A DNA stretch of 64,000 nucleotides, taken from contig JAKOON010000013.1 of NCBI GenBank assembly GCA_022577435.1, positions 5,057,001-5,121,000 of the forward strand, written 5' to 3'. This document shows, in pieces, positions 47,046 through 58,771 of the stretch. Position 1 is the first letter of the stretch; each line of letters starts with the position of its first letter. Position numbers and translations under genes: made by a program. The notes beneath the pieces were generated by a model. It did not search any database, had not been told where the DNA came from, and saw only the letters and a program-made list of their open reading frames with translations. The stretch is from Embiotoca jacksoni (taxonomy: Eukaryota; Chordata; Actinopteri; Embiotocidae).

Positions 47046-47052
47046 GCACGCA
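47005..47052. repeat. (AC)n with CG interruptions
   Basis: CGTACGTACAC, then AC units, then CACGCGCACGCACG. Alternating purine/pyrimidine throughout. Confidence 0.92.
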
Positions 47053-47129
47053 CGATCCATCAATGTCCTCCTCCCACTCCCCTCCATCTCTATCTTGCTC
47101 TCCCTCGTCACTCCCCCTCAGCCATTCCA

Positions 47130-47350
47130 CTATTTGAGAGTAATTTCATGTGCCAGCGTGGTGCATAATACACTTTTAATGGACAACTAATTCTCTGCCA
47201 TTACTTCGTCAACATGATTACGGGATCTGCCGCTCGCAATCCTGAGGAGTTGGGCCCAGGCTTTTTAAATATACACAAGACATTAATGTGTCTCTATTCA
47301 GCTTTACATCAGGGGATGTCAGCCATTTACATAATGCTGCCATTGAGGTC
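47130..47350. promoter_or_regulatory. Candidate conserved non-coding block
   Basis: GAGTAATTTCATG, GCATAATACACTTTTAATGG, CAACTAATTC, GCCATTACTTCG, GACATTAATGTGTC and CATTTACATAATGC in 220 non-repetitive bases. It is followed by CT repeats (47360-47405). Confidence 0.42.
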
Positions 47351-48279
47351 TGTGACAGCCTCTCTCTCTCCCTCTCTCTCTCACTTCCTCACTCGCTCTC
47401 TCTCTTGCCCCGGCTCTATTTTTCGACATGATTTCTTTCCACAAAAGAGCCCCAGAGCACTGCCTTTTCCCTTCTGCCTCCCTCGCTCTTCGATTCTATG
47501 AATGCTTGCACTTTCCGCCAATGTCATGGAATAGAGGGTAGAGAGATGGAGAGAGAATAAGAGAGAGAAAGAGGGAGAGAAGGGAGTCGGGATTAGGCGA
47601 GGTTGGTTTTTCTAAAGGGGTGTGAATGGTGAAAGTTGCCTTTCCATCACCTGTACAAAGACGGGATATCAGAGGATAAAAAGGGATGAGTGTATAATTT
47701 GACCACTTAAATGGCTAGTTCATTAGGCCTGTCAGGATAGCACTTCTCTGCCTGTCGGGAGGCATGGCAGATATGCAAATCTTGTCTCCTGTAGAAGACA
47801 CTCTGCTTTTGGTTTCTGTTTTTCTGGGGAGAAAACACAGCAAAAAAAACTGTAAATCAGACTTTTAAACCTTTGCAGTGCAAATATTTTTTCTTTTATT
47901 GCTTTTTAAAAAGTATAATCAGATTTGATGTGATATAACAGTCAAGGCAATATTAACTCAGTTCAATAGAAGGCTAAAAGTCAGATTTTTCTTTCCTGTA
48001 AATGAAAGCAGTGTGCAGATGTGTCCGCTGGAATTAGTGCAGTCAGTTCACCTTGTTTTATTTATGGCGATGTAAGCAGAAGGACCTTTGAGGTAAGTCA
48101 GATTTTTGGAAAAAATGCCCAGATGAATAAAATTTTGATCATCGGGGTGCTTTCGTGAAACCAAACCTCCATGAATAGTAGAAAATTCATATTGTAAACG
48201 TAAAAATATTAAAACAGTAAGTGCTTAAAAGGTTTACAAAAAGCTGAGGAGGAGTACTAATAATACAATGCATGTGTAC
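47351..48279. other. Non-coding, CT/GA then AT-rich
   Basis: CT-rich at 47358-47405, GA-rich at 47540-47583, then plain sequence. Confidence 0.5.
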
Positions 48280-48700
48280 ACAAACACAGTGGCCTGGTGA
48301 CATAGGAAACATATTCCCTCTGCTGGCAGGAAGTTCGGCCAGCGTCTGATGTTCAACACTGAACATAATAAAAGCCTCCGTCCGGTTTAAGTAGGTTCGG
48401 GTACCTTTTGGCCTCGGTATACAGGCTTGCGTGCGGTGTTTGTACAGTGAGGTCTCCGGCTAAATCAAAGCCACCAAGGTTGTTATTGTCTCCACAGGGA
48501 CATTTCCTATTGAGCTCCGTTTGATGTATGAGAGCAGAACACTATTGGCCACTGGGGCCAAATACAGGAAGTTGTCTTTCATGTTGTCAGACGCCATTTT
48601 GTCAGGTCACGGCTGGTTTATGAGTCTCTCAGGAGCAATGGGAGTTGGGAACACAAGTTTATTACAGTACGCTGTCTTCAGAAAGGTTCATTTAAACTGA
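48280..48700. other. Unusual unclassified block with CTCF-like site
   Basis: GC-richer than its surroundings. TTCCCTCTGCTGGCAGG at 48314-48330 resembles the CTCF core on the reverse strand (CCAGCAGAGGGAA). On the minus strand an ATG in good context (AAAATGG, 48597) opens a 45-codon frame to 48460; the opposite strand is open over the same span after an acceptor-like CTCCACAG ending at 48499. No family is recognised. Could be an old repeat. Confidence 0.3.
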
Positions 48701-49218
48701 GGGCAGCACGTGCTGGATGTGTTTTCCATGTGACAGTTTTCAAGAACAATGTATGCTGCTCTTGACAGTGAATTATCTACTAATAATTTACTGTCATGAT
48801 TTTGATTTTATAGAACTAAATCTAAAATGAGCAGCATGTCGTTTAATTTTATTGTTAATTTTGAAGACAGACCTGTTACAGTCGAATTAAAGATGGGAGA
48901 AAAAATATATTAATTGTATATGTGTGTAGGATAAAATGCTTAACATAAAAATACTAAGCTATACGTAATTGTTGACCGAAGTATCATGTAACTTGTTTTC
49001 CGGCGTGTACAATGCATACTTGACATGAACAAGGCAGCTCTTTGACCAAAAGTGATAAAACCGCATGAGAATGTTGGAGGTAGCCCAGTAGTCTGAGCAG
49101 TAATTGCCTCTAATGGAAAGACATATAATAGCAAGAGAGTAGGAAGGCCATATACCAGCTTAAGAGTGAGAGTACTTTTCTTTAGAAAATGGATGGAAAA
49201 GCCTCAGCGAAAGACTGA
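48701..49218. other. Non-coding, AT-rich
   Basis: Plain. Confidence 0.5.
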
Positions 49219-49278
49219 GTGTGTGTGTATGTGCGTGTGTGTGCGTATGTGTATGCGTGTGTGTGCGTATGTGTATGC

Positions 49279-49363
<85 letters not shown>
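49219..49363. repeat. Compound (TG)n microsatellite, ~145 bp
   Basis: The first ~60 bases contain a duplicated word, GTGTGTGCGTATGTGTATGC; the rest (about 49280-49363) is uninterrupted TG. Confidence 0.97.
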
Positions 49364-49364
<1 letters not shown>

Positions 49365-49814
49365 TGGAGTAATAGTCAGGCCTAGTCTGTAATTTGCCAC
49401 TACTGTCACCATTAAAGGCAGTGATGTACTCACCATGGATGCATGCACGTGGACACATGAACACCTGGAAATGTGGACATGTGGACATGTACACACAGAA
49501 AAGAGACAGAAAAGAAAACACATGTACAGAAGAGGAAAAACAACGTCTAATGCCATGCGAGCAGCTGTGTGTTTTGAGCTTTATGCTAATGTTACTGTGG
49601 TAACGTGTACAGTGAACAATGGTCACTTTCTTGGTTAAGCTTCTTAACATGCTTAGATATGCATATTATCATTATCAAAGTAAAAGTTAAGAATGTTTGC
49701 AGGATTTGTTCTTGAACCAACCTCAATAACTTTCTGAAATTTTGATTGTTTTGACTGTTTTCAATTTACACCACAAGGATGCCACTAATGTAAAAGTCAA
49801 GCAAGCAGCAAATT
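49364..49814. other. Non-coding, nothing recognisable
   Basis: Repeated GTGGACATG words near 49450-49490. Otherwise plain. Confidence 0.5.
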
Positions 49815-49920
49815 TATTCATCCTGTCCGACGATGTTCAAACCAAATTTCATGGCAAGCCATCCAATGATTGTCAAGATATTTTACACAAAACCAAAAAT
49901 ATAAACCTGGCACGACATCA
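49815..49920 (+). repeat. Degenerate teleost interspersed repeat
   Basis: TTCATCCTGTCCGACGATGT, then CAAACCAAATTTCATGGCAA, GCCATCCAATGATTGTCAAG and ATATTTTACACAAAACC follow a frequent teleost repeat (consensus recalled: TTCATCCTCTGGGGACC...CCAAATTTCATGGCAATCC...GAGATATTTCACTCAAAACC). Diverged fragment. Confidence 0.6.
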
Positions 49921-50689
49921 AAATTCTGATCATGACTGATATTCTGACTGAAACTGGCCAAACTGATGATGATACAGGGTGATAACACTCCTATAAACCA
50001 TACTCAAACACCTTACTTGAATTAATTACACATTCTGCTCAATCTGAAAGAGAGAAAATTAAAGACATTCTGTCAGCGACTCTTTGGTCCTCAGCTGTAA
50101 AAGTACAGCTTCCGAAGAATAACACCTCCAATCACAAAAAAAAGCTACAATTACAGCACTTTTCAGCGCCACCTGTGTGAAATACTAATTGATGAAATTC
50201 AGATATAAACATTCCCTCTCTCGAAATGAATTTTACAGCGAGGCTGCTCATATAATATTGTTTTGACTTTCAACGCTGAGCATTGGCATCTCAGGGTCTG
50301 AGACAGTGACAGGTAAAAACACATGCTATATATGATAACAGACATTTCCATGAATAGCTGAACAGTGCCATTAGAGAGGTGAGGGGTGTGGAGCTATGCA
50401 GATCACAGAGCAATAGAAAGATGATATTGCTATTACCTGGTGTTGACACATGAGATTGCATTTACATTTTCATCCAATGGAAACCTAAACACAGACTGTT
50501 GTTTGTGAGAGTTAGCCACAAATCGTGAATACCAAAACAGTAATCAATATGTAGAATAATTTTTGGTGAAAATTACATTGTAAAACATGAAATTTTGCTC
50601 CTTCTTCAGCCCCCATCTCATCTCTCTTTGTCTCTCTTTCCTCTCCTCCCCAGGCCTGACTCTCATCCATCACTTCTTCCCGCTTTTCA
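49921..50689. other. Non-coding, nothing recognisable
   Basis: Plain, ending in a CT-rich tract (50600-50655). Confidence 0.5.
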
Positions 50690-50900
50690 ACCTACCCCGC
50701 TCTCACTCTCTGGAGCCTGAATAGGTTGTCGCCGAGAGACTTCTCCGTGTTTGTGTTTCGTGTTGTCAATGGCAATGGCGTTATCAATTAGTGCAGCAGT
50801 GGGAGCCCAATTAACAGCATCAAACAGCTAATTAATAGAGCCGTGTGAGTTAGTAGCGCACAACAGAAAGCTGCATGACTCTAAGCTTGCACAGCCATGT
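50690..50900. promoter_or_regulatory. Candidate conserved non-coding block
   Basis: GGCGTTATCAATTAGTGC, CCCAATTAACAGC, CAGCTAATTAATAGAGCC and GTTAGTAGC within ~110 bases: a tight group of TAATTA cores in non-repetitive sequence. Confidence 0.42.
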
Positions 50901-52683
50901 TATAGCATGAGCACGCTGCAGGGGAGACACGGCTGTACAGTAGCACAGTGTGCACACATGTACATGTACATACAGACTTACAAAGGCTAAGGTTTATTAA
51001 GTAAACACAAAGCGACAATAAACTGAGCATACATGTACGAGTCTTTAAAGACATGGAAACCTAAGAGTGACACTGAGGAATGTATTAGCGACGTCACTGT
51101 GTTAATAAGTGTAAACAGCAGCAGGTCAAATGAAAAAGCACAGCTACAGATTTCTTACTACAAATCTAGAGGCTCAGTTACCAACAGAAATCAGCTTCTT
51201 ACTGATGGACCATGATCTTCACTGAAATTGTCTCAACTTGCAGTTTAATATTGTTGATTACAGACATAAGATGGAAATAGCATTTTTAACAAACACTTGT
51301 TGTTTATGTTTGTTCCCTTATCGAACTCATATTTGCAGCAGATTCTAAGAATTTTTTCTTAAGTGACTTTTTTCAAATACTGTGAAAAAGAGCTTTCTTT
51401 TGACTTTTTTATCCTGACATACCTGACGTAACACTCCATCTTTCTCCACCTTCCCCATTATTCTGCATTTACTAGTATGCTGCTGCATCCAAAAACAATC
51501 TGGAGATGGAGGAGGGACTCCTTGTTAAATTAATGTTTTTGTTTGTCTGCAGTACCAACTAAATAAAAAATGAATAACTAAAACTGTACTTTAGATAAAG
51601 GTGTTTTTAATCTTTCTTTATCCTATTTCTACTGGTAAATGATGAGCTGTGACATCTTTACAACAATCACACATGATTTATCAGTTAAGTGTTAGTTGCA
51701 ACTTTAAAATTGATATCCACTGAGGAGAAGAACAGAAAGGTGAGGCCATGATGTTGAGACCCTCATCTCACTCGCTAGAGATGGTCGTGTATAAGGTGCG
51801 CTCAAGAAGTTCAGAGACTTTGCCAACTACTAAAAACTGTATGTGATTCTTCAAAGATTGAGAAAAACTTGACTGGTCCACACATGCATTATTCACTGAA
51901 GACATAAGTGGGTAAGAGTTGCCACTCTTGTTTCCTATCACGGCTCGCTAGCACAGCAGAGCTGCAGGGGAATCAGGCCAGCGACTGACACAAGTAAAGT
52001 GCTCAATTTTTGTCTCGACAACTGGCCACTTGTTTGAATCAGCTGGCACCAAAGGGCACAAACTGCTCTACAGACAAATATCTAACTCCTCCTGCATGGC
52101 TGTGATGCAGGTGAGACATTCAGGGCTCGGTGTTTAGTGGAGAGACGCACACGTAATCACAGATATGATACAATACATACCAGTGAATACAGCAAAGACA
52201 AGAGAGAAGAGAAACTTAAAAAAATAAATATAGTGTGTGCCTATAAACATGCAGGGCAACAGTAAGCTGACTCTTCTGAATCATGCCAATATTTTAGGGG
52301 GTTCCAATATTTGTAGCACATACTTAGCTCAAATCATTGAAGCCAACAACAAAAAGAAAACTCGAGGCTAGTAGACTCTTGACAGATGACAGTCTGCCAG
52401 GGCCACAGGCTGAAGCAGAGGATTCTTCCTCTGCAGGATAAACCCAGGCCATAACACTGAAGCTCAGAGTCTGAACTCATTGGCTGGAGAAGTGGCTGCA
52501 CTTATGGCGAACCAGGGGCAAAAACACACACAAGCACATACACACTTGGACAGGTTTACAGGCAGAGCCATGCAGCATTTCAAAAGAAAACTATGAAGAA
52601 AGGCACTTCCCCAATACTCTCATTATTTAAAGCTCAACATTCAGTATTTCAGAACTACACTGCTCTCTCGCCCTCTCTCTGCC

Positions 52684-52684
<1 letters not shown>
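50901..52684. other. Non-coding, nothing recognisable
   Basis: Plain sequence. A 60-codon frame at 51033-51215 has no known match. Confidence 0.5.

Positions 52685-52727
<43 letters not shown>
52685..52727. repeat. (AC)n microsatellite
   Basis: 43 bases ending in CGCACG. Confidence 0.95.
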
Positions 52728-52843
52728 GAGGTTGTGGTTATGGCTTAGGGAACACTCCAGCTCTATTCAATCAAACAGAGTACTAGGACTGAATCAGCTA
52801 AAGGTTAATTGCACCAATGTCCTTGTGCACATATGGACGGCAA

Positions 52844-52845
<2 letters not shown>

Positions 52846-52912
<67 letters not shown>
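52846..52912. repeat. (TG)n microsatellite
   Basis: 67 bases of TG, 118 bases after an AC array of opposite sense. Confidence 0.97.
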
Positions 52913-52915
<3 letters not shown>

Positions 52916-53859
52916 TGTTTGTGTGTTTGTAAGAGTAAGTGTATCTGTTCAAACCCTCCACGACTGCCGTATTGAAGCAAAATGCCTTTTTGTCGCAGAA
53001 GGATTAGTGTGGACATAATCTATGTACATTTCCCCCTAAGGAGGCAGACAAGTGGTTGCTGGAGTATTTACCTCCCCCAAACAGAATGGCCGGAAAATTG
53101 TTTGGAACAGGTGCATGCCACCCTGTAAGCAGGCAGAGAAGAAGACTGTGGGAAAAAAATTACAGATTCAACGACTTTAAACTGACATTTTATATTGTGG
53201 TGACAATTGTTTAATCCACTTTTGTGTTTACTTGTATTTTTTTAACAGTCTACAGTTGTGGTTCCCAATAACAAAAGAGTGGGAAGATAAATCCACAGGG
53301 TCACACTTTGATTAATGGGATGGGAGTCATGGGAGAACCAAAAATCCTTATTTCTTTTTTGTTTCATTTCTGTGATCTCTAATCATCTCCTCTCTTTCTT
53401 AACATGGAGTATAGTTTTATCTCCTCAAACCTAAAACAATAATTGACATGAAACTGTTTAAGGAAAAGTATTTTTGAGCAGCTCATAGAACTGTTAGCCT
53501 GTGGAGATTGTGTAGACATCACTTAATTTGAAGAGGCCACAGACTGAAAAGCTTGGACATCAGTGGTCTGTGAAGAGTTTATATCCACTTTTTTAAATCA
53601 TTGCAGAGTAAATTGTTTTCAAGAAAGCCCTTCAAGAGTATGCTGGTCAGAATACGCTGATATAAAAAAATATACAATTTTTAAACATCTAACTGATTTC
53701 ATCACTGCATGGTGTAAAAGTGTAGCAGTAATTTTCTGTTACATCCAGGACTTGTTACAATGGTTATACCTGCGTGGGGTTCAGTTAGACCTTTCAATGC
53801 TAAATTTTGTGGTGCCAGTCTGTTGGGGGTGGGTGGGGGGGGTGGAGGGCTAAGAGTCA
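52913..53859. other. Non-coding, nothing recognisable
   Basis: Plain, with a G-rich patch at 53825-53846. The 96-codon frame at 53563-53853 has no known match. Confidence 0.5.
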
Positions 53860-54060
53860 ATGGCAGAGTGCTGGGCTGCGGCCTCATTGACCTTCAAAGC
53901 AGAGACGAGGGCCCTCTCCATCCTGCCAGCACCACTTGTGGCAGGAAGAGAGGCTCGTTGACTGGCCCCTAATGGCCCCCTGGCCCACGGGAACATGGGT
54001 TGGCAGGTTAGAGCTGTTTCCCTGGCGACCACAGGCACAGAGGCCAAAGAGAGGGGGTTG
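53860..54060. promoter_or_regulatory. Possible conserved non-coding block
   Basis: GC-balanced, non-repetitive. GTTTCCCTGGCGACC is a weak X-box; GCCCCTAATGGCCCC and CCACTTGTGG are other compact motifs. The minus-strand frame across it (53850-54245) is not a recognised protein. Confidence 0.27.
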
Positions 54061-54110
54061 AGGGGGGGGGGCAAGAGAGAGGAACAAATTATGGAAAGAA
54101 CAAGGTGAGG

Positions 54111-54160
54111 AGGCAGGCAGGCAGGCAGGCAGGCAGACAGGCAGGCAGACAGACAGACAG
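54111..54160. repeat. (GGCA)n/(GACA)n microsatellite
   Basis: AGGC units mixed with AGAC units over 50 bases. Confidence 0.95.
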
Positions 54161-55679
54161 AAGGGTACGCAGGAAGTTTGACAGAACGTATGACAGGCTG
54201 GTGCCGTTCATTGAACAGGGCAACAGAAAGTCCTTGAAATCGCACCTGCTAAATTTTTACAACTTAATTTTCTGTTTTCGACCGAGGGTAACAAATGAAT
54301 GCACGATGTACTGTGTGTTGTACTGTATTCAAAACTCTACAAAAGTTTACCTCTCATAGGAGTCAGACAGTGGCTACTTTTGAGAAATGTATTTACCTTT
54401 TGAATGTATGTTTCATGAATAATTAATACAGTGAATATTTATTTTTCAAGTTTTGGCCTTGGTTGTGCCACTTTTATTTCCAGGTTTGATCCATATGGGC
54501 CACTAAAACTGTTGATGCTGATGGATTTTTGAATCATTAATGTTATGAACACTGCGGAGAACTTGCTATAGTTTTGTTTTGTCTGTGATGTTTTGTTTCT
54601 TTTTTTGTGTGTGTGTGTTCATGTTTGTGTTAATTTTTTGTCTTTAATGTTCCTTGAAAAGAAAAACAGCTAAAAAAAAAAGAGTTAAATAACAAAATAA
54701 AAAGTTTACCAATATATCTGCAAAAGGCCCAGTGTGCTGTACATTTTATTACCACATAAATCACAGGTGTATCAGCTGAAACCTTTTTTTTTATCAACTG
54801 TTCCTGGTTTAAAAAAAAGTCTATTTTACTCCACTGATTACAAATATTACTACTGTAAAAAAAATAAAATCTGAAAATTGTAGACTTGTTTGTTTTATAT
54901 ATTTTGAATTTTGCAGTTGGGGTTATCTATTTACATTTGCATCCAAGATTGTAACTTTAATACAAAGAGTATACCAAATGTTGAATTAATTTATTTGATC
55001 AATTACTTTGTTTTGAGTTAATTGATAAATAAAAGCTTCCTTACTTACTTACTGAAGGGACAAAGGTTCTCTGTGCTCACCTGAAATCGACATGTGCCTA
55101 AGAAGATGATTTTGCGATTTCACAACTCGTTTAGAAGTCAGTCGTGATCCAGTGTGCAATTTCAGCAAACTGTAACCTCCAACATGAATACACTGAAAGG
55201 AAATGGAGTTGAGAAATGTGTCCAACGGTTAAAGTTTTGAAATTTAAAAAATATTTTCATGATTGAGCGGCAAATATTACATTTTATTTAACAAACCTTT
55301 AACAAATTTGTAGATAATTGATTTTTTTTTTTTGTGGAAAAACATCAGATACAAATTAGTATTTTTAGATTTATTCCAAGTATATGTATGTAATGACACG
55401 CACCAGGAGGGAATCTTTGATAAATCAAGGTGGCAGATTAGGCATGGACTTAATTTTGTACTAAAATTGTAATGTAAAAAAATGTTTGTTTTAATTTCAC
55501 ATTGAAAGTGCTGTTGAATATGAGCATAGAACCTAATGTAATGATAATAATGATCAAATATGAACGCACGCAAAACATAGTCATGTGAAAAGAAAAAAAG
55601 AATCATTATTTGAACAACACCTTGATACTTGAAATCGCTCTCGGTCAATAAATGTAAAGATTTGGTGGTTCAGTGTCAA
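54161..55679. other. Non-coding, AT-rich; possible (CTTA)n LINE tail
   Basis: AT-rich throughout. GATAAATAAAAGCTTCCTTA followed by CTTACTTACT at ~55023-55053 looks like a retroelement 3' end with a CTTA tail, but no body is recognisable. T and A runs (55321-55334) are unremarkable. Confidence 0.4.
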
Positions 55680-56060
55680 ACTAGCTGTTTCACAGACTGA
55701 TTAATGGCCTCGCTGATTAACTGTCTGACAAAGTCACAGGCAGACAATAGCACCAAACGAGCTGCTCGTGTGCAGAGAGGCAGGTGTTAATTCAGCATGG
55801 CTCCTACAGTGGCTAATGTCGGCCCTCTCCCATTAAAAGTAGGGTAAACACTGCCACAAGAGACTGTCAACATTTACGGGAAGGCCTCTCGACCAACCCA
55901 AACCACTCGTGTGTCCTATATGTCCTGCAGCTTGTTTTCCTCTTTCTCCCTCCTTGTGTCTCTCGCCTCCACCCAGCCTGACCTAATCAGCGATAAGTTG
56001 AGTGCTTTCGTCAACAGCGCAGCCCCCTCAATTAGCAACCCATTGCTATAAGCTCATGTG
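55680..56060. promoter_or_regulatory. Candidate conserved non-coding block
   Basis: GACTGATTAATGGCC, GCTGATTAACTGTCTGACA, GGTGTTAATTCAGC and CCCATTAAAAG in the first part. After a CT tract come GACCTAATCAGCGATAAG and CTCAATTAGCAACCC. Confidence 0.38.
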
Positions 56061-57025
56061 TAAGCATCACTGTACTGTGTGAAATTGCATGTGTGTGTAT
56101 GTGTGTGTATACTGCCAGCCTCTGACTGACCTCAGCTCCCTCCAGTCAGCCAGCTAATAAGTCAGACAGTGAACTTAGCCTCCTGCATATCCGTATGGAG
56201 AGGTTTAATGGGTATTAAAGATGGAGAGGCTGAGCAGGTAAATGGGGATCACTACAAGCAGCCTATAGAGCCAGGCAAGCCCCTGAAAGAACAGATGGGA
56301 GTTGCAGAATTGATTTTGTGTGTTTACGACCGTTGAATGCGTCGAAGAGCGACAAAAAGCTGTTGTTTTTCTTTCCTTCTGAATGAGGCACAATAATAAA
56401 CACATAAACACCACACGTTTCCCACTGTAGACGGTATCCTATTCCACTCAGCTCCAAATGCCTACCTCAACACCACACAATTCCACCTCCACATATTTCT
56501 CAATTCCTTCCCCCTAATGAAAAACATTATCGTCGTCAAGGCCAGCATCAGGTGTGTGTACGGGGGATGTGTGTTAGCGTGCGTCCGTGTGTGAGAGGTG
56601 GGGGCAGCTCCCACTCAGCGACGTCAACTCATACTCGATGGCTTTCTAAATTTAAAAAAAAAAAAAAAAAAAATGCTCTCAGGGACCTTGCTGCATTCCA
56701 CTTCATGAGCACAAACAAACCGACCAAAAAGCCATTCTGGAGGGAGGAGTAGGAGGATGGGTGGGTGGGGGCGCATCGCAGAAAAAAAGCCCCTTAAAAA
56801 ACAGAGAGAGGTAAAGCGGAGACCGGGGAGGGGAAGGGGAAGGGTGTGGGGGTTGGGGGGGATAGGAAGCAGGAAGGCAAGCAGACAGAGCTGAAAAACC
56901 AAAATGACTCCACTACCGATAATGAGCGGATCATTTAAAAAGCCCTCCTTAAATTGCCTTGAGGAGGAGAAGAGAGAGGAAAAGGCTTGAAAGGTTTTGA
57001 GAGATTTTGGGCGATGGACGGAGTG
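56061..57025. other. Non-coding with poly-A
   Basis: Plain sequence, a run of ~20 A at 56654-56673, and purine-rich stretches at 56738-56780 and 56818-56885. The 173-codon minus-strand frame at 56624-57145 is a serine/proline/leucine-rich product of purine tracts. Confidence 0.5.
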
Positions 57026-57083
57026 ATGAAGGGGGGGAGGGGGGGAGGGAGGGAGAGAGGTAGGGAGGTAGGGAGGGAGGGAA
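57026..57083. repeat. G-rich (GGGA)n tract
   Basis: Many closely spaced runs of three or more G on the + strand, a strong G-quadruplex candidate. Confidence 0.9.
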
Positions 57084-57231
57084 GTTACAAAGTAGAGCTG
57101 AGGACGTGTAAACATGTTGGGCTGTGAAACGCACACTCGGTGCACTCACACGTACAGTATGCCCTGAAACATATGGATGGTGTTCGCTCATGTTTGTGTG
57201 TGAAAGTGCACATGTCAGAGGTGGGGGGCGG

Positions 57232-57247
<16 letters not shown>

Positions 57248-57264
<17 letters not shown>

Positions 57265-57272
57265 GGGGGGGG
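57248..57272. repeat. Poly-G run (25)
   Basis: About 25 consecutive G immediately after a short TG run (57232-57247). Such runs are prone to assembly and sequencing length error. Confidence 0.9.
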
Positions 57273-57795
57273 ACCACCTGAGCCCACCTGGCCCACACCA
57301 CCCGTATCTAAACATGGAGTCTCTGTAGTGAGACAGAAGTGAGAGGGTACATGTGTGTCCATCTACAGAATCTGCATGTAAAAAAAAATGTTTCCGTGAT
57401 ATACAGGGCTGTGCTATTTTTCTTCACCATTAAAATACTTTTTTTTTTTTTTTAAGTAAACATGTTCTTCCAGCTTAAACTGCAAGTTAAATGGCCACAA
57501 AAGGCATCCACCTTTAAGAATGTATTCGGCACTACTTTACCTCAAAACATAAAACAATGGAATGGAAATTTTCAATGCTGTGAAATGAGGGCAAATGAAA
57601 TGAAAATACAAAGGCTGAACAAAAAGAGTCGATCCATTTGGCCCAGATTAAATTAACTACCTCTTTTTGACCTTGTACTTCAAAAGCAAAAATTAAGACG
57701 TGTTAAAGACTTTTTCGGAGAGCTGTTTAAAAAATTGTGGCACCAAAGAAATCGTGCAAATAAAACTGAGAGCAAAATCTGTATCGATAAACAAA
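57273..57795. other. Non-coding, plain
   Basis: A T run lies at 57439-57453. Nothing else recognised. Confidence 0.5.
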
Positions 57796-57798
57796 GTG

Positions 57799-57841
<43 letters not shown>

Positions 57842-57854
57842 GTGTGTGCGCGTG
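57796..57854. repeat. (TG)n microsatellite with CG interruptions
   Basis: 59 bases, TG with several GCG interruptions. Confidence 0.95.
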
Positions 57855-58339
57855 CCATGCTGCAGTGGCAACCAGCCCAAGGCCCTGGGGATGCCAGCTA
57901 GCTGGCAGCTGAGTATCAACAAAGCACAACATGACACAACACGGCTGGACTGCAACTGAGCTCATGGTGAGTGCCATTAGGAAGATTTGTGTATTTGTCT
58001 ACGTGTGCGTCCGTGTGCCAGGGTTGTTTTTACTGTACGCGTGGGCAGACGCACTGTACCACGAGGTGGGTTTTGTTGTATTTGTGTGAAAGTAGGATGT
58101 GGACAAGAGGACATCATGTCACTGAGGCCGATGTGTGCTTTGGGGTGTAGGGGTCACCATGTTGGCTGCCAGCTGCCCCGTCTGCTTTTCAAAAGGTGAA
58201 TATAAGTGTTAGAAAATAGTTTCAATCTTTTACAGACTGTACTTTTTATGCATATACAGCATGTATGTACAATTTATTGTAAATCATGTGCTTCAAGTTG
58301 CCATATCAGTTTTGTTTCATTTATAACGGTGCATTACAT
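57855..58339. other. Non-coding, nothing recognisable
   Basis: Plain, partly TG-rich. Confidence 0.5.
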
Positions 58340-58771
58340 CAGTGATTCTTAACCGGTCCAGCCTCATGACCCGCATTTTTGAAATTGTTGAGCCAGTCAA
58401 ATTCATTTAACAAAAAATGAGTGCAGTTCTACAACTCTTTCATGCACTGTAAAATACACGAAACAAAAAAAAATAAAAATCATTAGGGCTAAAAACCCAA
58501 TGAAATAAAAAGGCAGACATATCTTAATAAGTTATTTTTAAATTAGTTGAAGTTTAAACTGGTGATCTTCATCGAGTTTCAAGAATCGAAATTAAACCGT
58601 CTTAAATAGAAAATAGAAAAATGAAAAGGCAGACCTCGGCAAGCCTTGTTTACAAATGCTCAACTGCTGCCATGACAACGCTGGCAGCCAGCGAACTGTT
58701 ACTGCATGCACGCATTAACAGGGGAAACTTGTATCCTTAAAATAAAGTGACCGACCACGTCAGAGCCACTG
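58340..58771. mobile_element. Non-autonomous hAT element, ~432 bp
   Basis: The left end CAGTGATTCTTAACCGGTCC and the right end, which read on the minus strand is CAGTGGCTCTGACGTGG, share CAGTGRYTCT, a hAT-type terminal repeat. The 8-base flanks CATTACAT and GGTTAGAT agree at five positions, so any target duplication has decayed. No transposase frame is inside. Confidence 0.6.

Noticed and set aside
56624..57145. 173-codon minus-strand open frame
   Set aside because: Serine/proline/leucine-rich product of purine tracts plus a poly-Phe stretch from a poly-A run; not a recognisable protein.
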